A stretch of DNA of 64,000 bases from Nymphaea colorata (taxonomy: Eukaryota > Streptophyta > Magnoliopsida > Nymphaeales > Nymphaeaceae), in the NCBI RefSeq assembly GCF_008831285.2, contig NC_045138.2, positions 34,528,769 through 34,592,768 on the forward strand, written 5' to 3'. The notes under the pieces are model-generated. The model made no database searches. It was not told where the DNA came from and saw nothing but the letters and a program-made list of their open reading frames with translations. The translations under genes and the position numbers were made by a program. Positions 55,955 through 64,000 of this stretch are shown here, piece after piece. Every line of letters starts with the position of its first letter. Position 1 is the first letter of the stretch.

Positions 55955-58735
55955 TCGATGCTCGATGCTCGAGGAAGGAAGGGCTAATGAGGCGAAATCT
56001 GAGACTGGGAGGGAGTGAAAGGCAGCAGCCGTATCATATCAGATGTAGAGGTCGAACTTGGGGAAGCGTACAAGGCAAAATAGAAAAGCACAAGGCAATG
56101 GAGCTACAAACCGCAGTCTCCTTTTCTTCTTTTTGCAGCAGATGGATTTTGGTTGGGCAAACTTCCAAGGGATCGTATTTATGGGGAACGGTACCGGCTT
56201 CCGTCGAGGCCGAAGGTCCCATGTTTCTGGTATTGACTTGCTGATTTATAAATCAAATGCCATGACTGAGTCACTGCTGCTTCCATGGGTTCCGCTAATT
56301 GGCGTGGACTTTCATGACGATGACCCCACAATTGAAATGAGCCATCTTCCCTGGTTTGCATCATATTAGCTAGCCTTGCCGTGAGCCGCAAGCCTTAAAA
56401 CTACGGCCTGGCAACTCGTGTGCAATTTCTCAAGCGTATCCTATCTATAGATCATCCAAATGTCAAATAACATGTTCAATATCTCCGTGACGGACCAACG
56501 GCTTCCCGGTATTAATTTGATTTCATTTCTACGCGCAAATTAGCTAAGGAAGAAGTTCCACACTTCACTAGGTAGGTTATTGATTTACGTGCCTTCAACT
56601 CAAAAGGTGTCATGACCCCAGCGTACACTTCAGTAATTCGTTATAGTATAATATATATTGAACACTATGTATGTACATACCTCCATCTTAAACGTATATG
56701 CTTGGAAGCAATTGCAACAGTCGATCTGAGATGAAGAAGATCGGTAAGAGAGGATATATATATATATTAAGGGATGGCAATCGAAAATGATTAGTGAATA
56801 GATTCAAGATTCTCGTCTCAAATGCTTGCTGCTCTCTATCTATTAAATTCATACTTCCATCAATCAGTAGCAATGATCAAAACACTTTCATTACATATTA
56901 ATTCTCATGAACTAAATTTTTTCAAATTCCTCATCATTCTTAATTGGCATAATTGACATCTCCGAAAAGATGTAGGATCTTCAACATGTAGAAGAGATAT
57001 AATTAGTACGCCTGTAACATCAACTGGGGAACAAGGAACATGATCGGTTGACTTGCATTGGTTGATACCTCCATATCGTTATCGGTTATTTGAGAAGAAA
57101 GACTTGTCCATGATTATTGCAAATCCAAGCAGATTCGAAGATGCCATGCACGGAGTCTTATTTGTTTTCAATGCAGATCTTGGCTTGTTGTCAGCATTTA
57201 TGAAAATGAAAGCAGTTAAGATGTGAGGAACGAATTCATATGTATTCTCACCGGACTAGGTTATTATGTATTGGGTACGCCAGGGAGAACAAACACCGAC
57301 TGGAAGATCAATAACTTAATTTAATATTATTTCTATATGTTCAAGTAATTGAGTCCGTTAATGATCAGTTGATATTGCTTTTAAGTAACGGAACAACTGA
57401 AGCAGGGAAAAATAAATAAATTGGCACGGTTTCTGATCCATTCCCACATCACATGCTCTTCTGCAAGCAAGCCTCTTTCTTTCATGGAAACATCATGTAT
57501 ATGTGGGAGTAGAGAGACGACTCCGGAAAGGTGAGGAGGAGCACACTTGGATTAGGGGCATTGACTTACCGACATGTGAAAGACATAGATAGAAGGCGAC
57601 CCCAACGTCTTGGCCGCTACCAAATTGCTGGTGGTGGTCACCGGATTCAATGAGGACATGTAATCAGCAGGCGTATTAAATTAATTAATCAGTGATGATG
57701 GGAAATTAAATTGGAGAGTAGCAGCGTATTTGTCAGGGACCAAAGTTGGGCGAGCGATCGATAAAGAGGCAGCAGGAGAGGACCGCCAATTTGAAAACCC
57801 AAAAGAAAGAAAGTAGGCATGATTTTGACTTTTTCTGTTGAAAACAGCAACAACAAGAATGCCACAAATCCAACGGCCGAGGAGATTGTCTCTTATTTCT
57901 TCCTCTAACTGGTGCCGGATTCTTTTCACTCCTAACTACTTCAAAATTAAGCTCGCGCCTCTCCTCATTTGGATGGAACATGGATGATATTTAACCAATT
58001 AATGGATAGGGAGGCAGGCAAGCGTCATACCGTGACAGACATGACTTTTTAATATTGTACATTCTTTTTAGTTATATATGCTTCATGATTCGAGATTATT
58101 GGGAGAGGGACTCTAGTCCTACCTACATGCTTTGTTTTTTAGTACTTGATTATTTTATGTTGGGGCCAGTGCATCATGTTCATGGGCATAGATGCTCAGA
58201 CATGGTGCGTTTGAGCTCCCAAACAACTTCCTGTGTGGGGTCTCAGAGTTTAATATCTATGCGAAAACGTAACGGGGAGAAAGAAGATGAAGGTGGAGGT
58301 CGGGGACTATCCATTAGACAAATTTAAAATGTTATCGCCAGGGTCACCTTTCGGCGGGCTGATTGCTTGTTCCGACGTCGGTTGCCCAACCTCCACCCCT
58401 CTCTTCATGTGCCCCTCTTATCTATCCTCAATGTTCCTGTTACACCCCTTCTCTCTCTCTCTCTCTCTCTCCCACCTACCCATCAGGTCCTTTCTTTTTT
58501 ATTCTTTAGGAGGTTTCGGCCCCCTCCCCCTGCCGGTGCTCCATTTATTCAGTTATAAAATCATAACTATAAACAAATCGGAATCCAGTTAGTAACCAGA
58601 TCCAAAATTTCTTCGTCAGCTGATACTGCTTAACACAGTTTGTTGGTAAACAGAAATATCCGATGCATTTACACTAACTCATGTTTGTGTGTGTTTAAAC
58701 AAATTTTATTAGCATTTTGACTTTGTGAACAAGCT
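55953..58735. other. Intergenic, no gene recognised
   Basis: AT-rich spacer with a CT run at 58450-58471 and a short TA run at 56755-56768. The minus-strand frames at 57681-57981 and the plus frame at 58287-58592 show no known domain. Confidence 0.45.
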
Positions 58736-58769
58736 GTTTGATTGTGTTTCAAATCGGTTTCTCATCGTA

Positions 58770-59205
58770 ATCGTATCGTCGGCATAGAGCAGTTTTGCGA
58801 CCTCGACACTATGCTGTTTCAAGGGGCCGTGGGGCGACTCAAGACCTACAAAGAACACGCGCATCCCCGAGCATTCGGTATCGATGGTAACGGTGATGCT
58901 CAACTACTTCTCACTCAGGCTGAGTGGAAGGCACGGCAGAAGAGAAGCGACAGTGACCCATCATTAACCCGAAAGAAGAGGGCTCACGAGAAAGGAAGGG
59001 TTCGCAGTCGGGGTGGACGCGGCAGAGGGCGAGAGAGAGGCAGACGAGGCGACTTCCCACTCAAAGACAGAGCAGGTGGCTCTGGGGGCGGTGGTCATGA
59101 CAAGAGTCACATCCATTGCTTCAATTCCGACGAATTGGGGCATTACGCGAACCGGTGCAATGCTTCCAAAAAAAAAGGAGGAGGCGCATCTCACACAAAC
59201 TGATG
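58770..59205 (+). pseudogene. Copia gag fragment with a defective zinc knuckle
   Basis: After the gag helices comes an Arg/Gly-rich basic stretch (RSRGGRGRGRERGRRGDF) and the zinc knuckle CFNSDELGHYANRC. The second metal ligand is Ser instead of Cys (C-x2-S-x4-H-x4-C), which should weaken zinc binding. The N-terminal half of gag is missing. Confidence 0.8.
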
Positions 59206-59348
59206 ACACCGAACCAGCCCTGTTGCTTGCAGAGTTGGAAGAAGTGGTGTCTGCAACACTTGAACCACCAGAATGGCAAGTTCGGTAGGATGTCGTCCTG
59301 CTGAATGAGGCGCAAGTATGGCCGAAACTGCAGAGGACTGAGCAGGGC

Positions 59349-60640
59349 ATGGAAACTACCAATGTCTGGTACCTGGATAATGGTGCCAGCAACCATATGA
59401 CCGGAGACAAAGTCAAGTTTCGCAAGTTGGACGAGGCAATCACTGGGAAGGTGAAGTTCGGCGACGGCTCATCAGTGCAGATCATGGGTAAGGGCTTAAC
59501 TCTTTTTAGATGCAAAAATGATTATCAATTGCTGCTCCAGGAAGTATATTATATCCTGAGGTTTCACAGCAACATCGTGAGTCTCGGGCAACTCACTGAG
59601 ACAGACCACAGGGTGGTTATGGATGAAGACGAACTGGTGGTGTTCGTCAAAAATCCATGACAACTGATCATGAAGGTGAGACGTACACCAAATCGTCTTT
59701 ACCGCATCAACTTGCAGATTGCTAGGCTAGTGTGTCTCTTGGCAAACCTCAAGGATCTGGCATGGCTATGGCATGCTCATCTTGGCCATGTGAACTTTCA
59801 AGCAATGAAGATGCTTGTAAACAAGAAAATGGCAACCAGAGTACCGCCGATCTCTCACCCCGCTCAGTTATACCGAGAGTGCTTGGTGGCGAAGCAAATG
59901 AGACAGTTGTTCCTGTCGGCAGCCAACTATTGAGCGAAGGTGTCACTCGAACTCTTGCACGCTGATCTTTGTGGCCCGATCACGCCACCCAACCCTACTG
60001 GTAATAGTTATTTCTTACTAATCGTTGAAGACTTCTCTCGTTGGATGTGGTTGTGCATGCTCAAAACAAAAGACCAAGCATGCTCGGCATTCATGAGAAT
60101 CAATGCGCGGGTCGAGAATGCGTGTGGCTCAGGACCGATCGGGGAGGTGAGTTCCTCTCTCTCAAGTTTGTCAATGTGTGTGAGCAGGCCGGCATTGTGC
60201 GGCACCTCACTGCGCGATACTCACCACAGCAAAACAGTGTGGTGGAGCGGAGCAACAGGACGGTGATGGTGATGGCAATATCTCTCCTCAAGAGCATGAA
60301 CATGCCAGAAAGATTTTGGGGGGAGGTGGCACGGCATGCGGTCTACCTACTGAACCGCTTGCCTACGAAGGCCATGGGCGAGCGCACCTCATATGAAGCT
60401 TGGAGTGGTAGGAAACTGGATCTTGCACATTGCACATCTTCGATTGTTCGGTTGCACGGCGCATGTCAGGGTGACGACGCCACACCTAAAGAAGCTCGAT
60501 GATCGCAGCCAACCAATGGCGTATCTCGGTGTCGAGGATGGCTGCAAGGCGCATCGACTATTCGATCCACAGTGCGGGAGAATCCATGTAAGTCGTGACA
60601 CTAAATTTGAAGAAAAACTAAAGTGGTGATGAAACATGGA
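59349..60640 (+). pseudogene. Copia protease and integrase fragments
   Basis: The protease-like frame from 59349 reads WYLDNGASNHMTGD; the usual active-site DTGAS is DNGAS here, so the catalytic triplet is altered. It continues IMGKGLTLFRC and YYILRFHSNIVSLGQL. After a stop at 59660 comes the pre-integrase WHAHLGHVNFQAMKML (59763 on), then LLHADLCGPITPPNPTGNSYF and IVEDFSRWMWLCML with the first catalytic Asp. A frameshift near 60120 leads to LRTDRGGEF, TARYSPQQNSVVERSNRT and RFWGEVARHAVYLLNRLP. A further shift gives LRLFGCTAHVRVTTPHLKKL. Confidence 0.85.
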
Positions 60641-61380
60641 TCCAGAAAGCAGTGAACCGTCGAATTTCATTGTTGAGGAGGAGTCTAACACTGAGTCGGC
60701 AGTGGGCAATTCAGTTGCAGGCGGGCAAGCAGTAAGGTCAGTGTCCATGGAACTAGGTTATCCGGCTTCTTCATTGACATCGATGGGTGGCGAAGCAACA
60801 CCGGTGGTGATGCCGGCTCGGAGATTGCTGGCGGATGAAACTGCCGCGACCTCAGAGATGGAGGTCAGCAATGATGGACCCATTCGATATAGACATGTCG
60901 ATGATATCATGAGAGACGCTCAGTGCGTCGAACTCAATGATGAAGACGTCGAAGAAGAGGTCAGGCTCGCGGCAACAGAGGAGCCGTCGTGTTACTAAGA
61001 GGCAACTGACACAAGAGGAAGCTATGGCCAAGGACATTAAGTCCATTGAAAAAAACTTGACCTAGACACTGACAACCCTACCGGCCGGAACCAAAGCAAT
61101 CAGACTCAGATTGGTGTTCAAATTGAAGAAAAACTCAGACAGAGAGGTGATCAAGCACAAGGCCAGATTAGTCGTGAAGGGCTATGTCCAGCGGCAATGG
61201 ATCGATTTCGAGGAAGTGTTTGCACCAGTCGCTAGGCTCGACACCGTACAAGTCATCCTTGCCGTCGCTGCCAACTATGGGTGGCAAGTCCATCACCTCG
61301 ACGTCAAATCATCATTTCTCAACGACGAACTTGAGGAGGAGGTCTATGCCATTGGCATCCCCCCAGTGTCCCCTTGCTGA
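60641..61380 (+). pseudogene. Copia reverse transcriptase N-terminal fragment
   Basis: An acidic linker is followed, from about 61070, by LPAGTKAIRLRLVFKLK, IKHKARLVVKGYVQRQWIDF and EEVFAPVARLDTVQVILAVA, then YGWQVHHLDVKSSFLND. The frame ends in a stop at 61378-61380. The YVDD catalytic motif and RNase H are absent, consistent with a 3' truncation. Confidence 0.85.
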
Positions 61381-62221
61381 TTTTAGTCGAGCTAGACTCG
61401 ACTGGTAACTTTCTCACCCCCATATAGACACGTGGGCTGGCTGTTCTTGCATGTTTGCTTTCTAACCCGGCTTCAGCCTTTGCTCTTCATGTGACACCTC
61501 AAAGGCTTCGAGAGCCAAAGACACGGTCGCCAGGGCAGCAGTCTACCTAGTGGGATTGGGTATGGTTTGCAAGTATTAAGATTATGGTTTGCATGGTTTG
61601 ATGAGTGAGTTGTGGGTAAATTCATGTATCTCTCACACTTGTAAGGCCTCACAACCCTCTTTAGCTTCTGTAGTAGGTTGAAATTGTAGGTGGGTAACCT
61701 CACTTGTATTCCTCACCTATTTGGGTTTTGCACAGGGGTGCTTGTCCAGCCAGGTAGTGTCTTGTATTAATTTGTCCTTAGGCTTAGTTTTAGGCAATCT
61801 CAAGTTGATCTTGGGGATAGGATCGGCAATCGGGATTGGATTTGGTCGATGCCAGGATAAGTCCTACTAGAACCAAATAGTTCATCTACTTGTTTTACAT
61901 CAATGGCGCGCATTTGGTGAGCCCTCAAATTGATCTTCTCTGAAGAAAATTCATCTTTGTTGTGCAGTCAAGCATCAAACACGGGCACGGTTCACCACGG
62001 TAAACTACATTCACCGGCCTTCCTAACCTATTTGTTAGAATGCATGAAGAAAAATTAAAAGTTGAACAGGGCGCAGGGATCCAGCTTTTGACCCAAATCG
62101 TCTAGGCGGTAAAACCACCACTTCAGCAATTTTGAACTATGGATCTCGCAATTAAGTTCTAAATGGCCAATCTACGCCGTGATTTGTATATATAGTTAAA
62201 AAGATCCTCTATAGAAATTAA
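61381..62221. other. Intergenic between copia fragment and Harbinger element
   Basis: No gene is visible. Around 61880-61930 the sequence ACATCAATGGCGCGC followed by ATTTGGTGAGCCC loosely recalls an LTR end plus a TGGCGC-type primer site, but no partner LTR was found. Confidence 0.35.
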
Positions 62222-62326
62222 GGGCCCGTTTGATGGGTGGGTGAAATTTAACGCGGTAAATTTATCATGGTAAATTTTTCTGGAAAAATTTACAGGATGA
62301 AATTTCTCCCTCTTCCAATCTGAAGC

Positions 62327-62452
62327 CTTGTTTGATGGGCAAGAAGAATTTACCGTGGTAAATTTAACCCTGTTTGATGCACAGAAAGAATTTAACATGG
62401 TAAATTTAATCTTGTTTGATGCACAGGAAGAATTTAACATGGTAAATATTGT
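62327..62452. repeat. Three 42-bp subterminal repeats related to the Harbinger terminal repeat
   Basis: Units start at 62327, 62369 and 62411 (CTTGTTTGATG, CCTGTTTGATG, CTTGTTTGATG), each followed by GAAT-TTA..-.GGTAAAT. The left terminus itself (CCCGTTTGATGGG ... GCGGTAAATTTA) has the same layout, so the end looks like a fourth, older unit. Confidence 0.8.
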
Positions 62453-63190
62453 TTTTTTGTGTCTTAACCAGAAAACACAAAAAAAGCGATTATATTAGAT
62501 ATGAAACTCGTGCAACCTCCATGCACATAAATTTAATATGAAACTGGTGCAAAAAATTAATGATACTAACAACGAGAGATATGAATAATGAGAAGCCCTC
62601 CACAAGATCAAATCATATCGACAGTTCAAAATTTGTCTCAAAATTGAGATTCTTTTGTATTCTTTTGTATGCTACTGAATTTGCAATCATCCAGTATACA
62701 ACAATTGGTGGTGGTGCGCATCAAAGGCAGAAGCCCAAACTTCAAAATCGTGAGCTTGCCAATGTTGTGTTATTTCAGGCTGGGCTTCTGAAATGGTGAC
62801 AATGGAAACTGAACCATCAAAAAGTCCAATGCTATGGATGAGGAGGACAAGCTCCAATCCAGGCATAAACACATTGAAGAACTAACATCCTCCTTAACAA
62901 CCTCCTTTCCTTAACAACCTCCTTTAGAAGCTCACCTGCAAATGCAACCAAAGAACCAGAGGAACAGAAGAAACACCTTTTCAGTATGCATTTATCAACA
63001 TCAGTATCTGAAGAAAACATACCTACAAACCTCAATCTTGGAGTGATAAAAATATGATGATTTATATTTATAAAACTGTATCCGTTTTCAGACACAACTA
63101 GAGTTTGATTTACAATATTGACATCCAACTGATCAGAAAAGGGAAAGAAAGGGAAAAACACCAATCAGAAAATGAGAAGAGGAAAAAACG

Positions 63191-63425
63191 CAACAATAGA
63201 AGGAGGAAACACAACAAAGAGGAAAGATGCGGCAACAGAGGAGGAAACACAACAATAGAAGGAGGAAACACAGCAAAGAGGAAGCAACAGACCTGTGGAG
63301 TGCAGCGAGAGAGGAACCGTCGACTGCGAGGGTGTGAGGGTGTAGCGAGAGAGAAGAGGGGAAAAAGGGGACCGTCGACTGCGAGGGTGTGAGGGTGTAG
63401 CGAGAGAGAAGAGGGGAAAAGAGGG
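63191..63425. repeat. Two purine-rich tandem repeats inside the Harbinger element
   Basis: CAACAATAGAAGGAGGAAAC starts at 63191 and 63250 (period 59). ACCGTCGACTGCGAGGGTGT starts at 63316 and 63371 (period 55). Confidence 0.85.
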
Positions 63426-63582
63426 GCGATAGAGAGCGACCATGGTGGTGTCGCTCCTACTCTTCTCCACCACGGTCGTTGTCGCGGTCGCCGACGCCGT
63501 CGTCCCCTCCTCAATGCTCCCGGTGTTCTCCGACAGACATATGAGGTTCGCTCGTTACGGGTTTCGTCGGGGGGGGAGGGTG

Positions 63583-63683
63583 TCGAGCGGGTGGAATTTC
63601 ACCCGCTCTTTTTTGCAAAAAACGGGGTGAATTCCACCCCATTTGATTCATTTTCATTCGGGCGGGTGAAATTTCACCCGCCC
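63583..63683. repeat. Three palindromes at the right end of the Harbinger element
   Basis: AGCGGGTGGAATTTCACCCGCT (imperfect, about 63587), GGGGTGAATTCCACCCC (about 63624) and the perfect 24-bp palindrome at 63660-63683, whose half-site is GGGCGGGTGAAA. The last one overlaps the right terminal repeat. Confidence 0.8.
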
Positions 63684-63699
63684 ATCAAACGGTCCCTAA

Positions 63700-64000
63700 G
63701 GAAGGTTAGTTGGTGCGGCTTTAAGTTATAGGACTTGAATGGCACAACTCCTGAAAAACAAACAAACAATTGACCTTAAAACTACAAAACAAAGGCTTAA
63801 ATAAAACATTCGAGAGAGATGATCCAATGCAAAGTCGAATATTGAAGATGGGTGCAACATCATTGCTACACCAAAGACTACATCATTACAGTCTTAAAGA
63901 CAACTTAGATATACAGTTTTAGATCATCAGCCTACTTTGATACGTATATGAAATTGCGCGATAATCAGGAAATTAAACAATTTAGTTGCACAAAAACTAC
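63700..64000. other. Right edge of window, nothing recognised
   Basis: AT-rich flank to the right of the Harbinger target-site duplication. No gene, repeat or RNA is recognised. Confidence 0.4.

Larger units (their letters stand above)
58736..61380 (+). mobile_element. Second Ty1/copia fragment, truncated at both ends
   Basis: Starts inside gag (IEQFCDLDTMLFQGAVGRLKT at about 58780) and stops inside the reverse transcriptase (VHHLDVKSSFLNDELEEEVY at about 61350), after which the sequence is unrelated. No LTR, primer site or polypurine tract is seen at either end. The sequence is more GC-rich than the first element and belongs to a different copia family, judging by its gag wording. Confidence 0.85.
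62222..63696. mobile_element. Non-autonomous PIF/Harbinger-type transposon
   Basis: Terminal inverted repeats: the left end GGGCCCGTTTGATGGGTGGG and the right end, read inward, GGGACCGTTTGATGGGCGGG, followed in both by TGAAATTT. It is flanked by the trinucleotide TAA at 62219-62221 and 63697-63699, the target-site duplication typical of PIF/Harbinger. Length 1,475 bp, too short for the transposase and Myb-like pair of an autonomous element, and no DDE transposase motif is found. The left subterminal region carries three 42-bp repeats, the middle has two further tandem repeats and the right end has three palindromes. Internal frames (63514-63110 minus; 63442-63630 plus) are compositionally biased and probably non-coding. 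Confidence 0.8.

Noticed and set aside
61880-61935. Possible LTR end with a TGGCGC-type primer site
   Set aside because: No second LTR, gag or polypurine tract could be paired with it.
63110-63514. Arg/Ser/Pro-rich minus-strand frame in the Harbinger element
   Set aside because: Composition follows from GA-rich tandem repeats. No DDE transposase or Myb-like motif, so not called a gene.
1-64000. tRNA, rRNA, snoRNA genes and CRISPR arrays
   Set aside because: Scanned by eye for tRNA B-box (GGTTCGAATCC-like) motifs and regularly spaced repeats and found none. A covariance-model search (tRNAscan-SE, Infernal) would be decisive.

Overview
This is a stretch of nuclear genome from a flowering plant. 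All recognisable genes are angiosperm families with GT-AG introns: HD-ZIP IV, XTH, NTF2, RIC, DDRGK1, TBC RabGAP, early-nodulin-like and SOFL/VUP1-like. They are separated by AT-rich intergenic DNA full of decayed Ty1/copia, Ty3, CACTA and PIF/Harbinger sequence. The introns are AT-rich and the codon use is mixed, so a grass looks unlikely. I cannot name the species.

Left part (1-16.7 kb): the 3' half of a PDF2/ATML1-type HD-ZIP IV regulator (79-3735, +), whose first visible intron holds a CACTA transposon end. A repeat-rich gap follows, with a Ty3-like relic with primer-binding site (about 5.56-6.28 kb) and a diverged tandem duplication (6.49-7.86 kb). A complete four-exon XTH (11350-14807, +) has an unusually long last intron.

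Middle part (16.7-41.5 kb): an NTF2 nuclear-transport factor (16748-18044, +), a decayed PPR gene (about 19.3-19.7 kb), a CRIB-domain RIC protein (22522-24394, +), a possible small membrane-protein gene (25531-25864, -), the UFMylation protein DDRGK1/UFBP1 in eight exons (27578-32323, +), and a ten-exon TBC-domain RabGAP (33329-41536, -). The last two genes converge tail to tail with about 1 kb between them.

Right part (41.5-64 kb): two exons of an unrecognised minus-strand gene (44119-44345); a nearly full-length but dead Ty1/copia element with two LTRs (about 44.96-50.05 kb); an early-nodulin-like phytocyanin (51391-52842, +); a single-exon SOFL/VUP1-like gene (55518-55817, -) with a 68-bp AT microsatellite just upstream; a second copia fragment truncated at both ends (about 58.74-61.38 kb); and a complete 1.475-kb non-autonomous PIF/Harbinger element (62222-63696).

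The genes are functionally unrelated neighbours, as expected in plant euchromatin: epidermal transcription, wall remodelling, Ran import, ROP signalling, UFMylation, vesicle traffic and cytokinin or vascular regulation. I found no operon-like cluster and no clear new multi-gene system. The most distinctive non-genic object is the Harbinger element, whose terminal repeat is reiterated internally. All exon joins come from reading splice sites and phases by eye. No alignment or database search was run.
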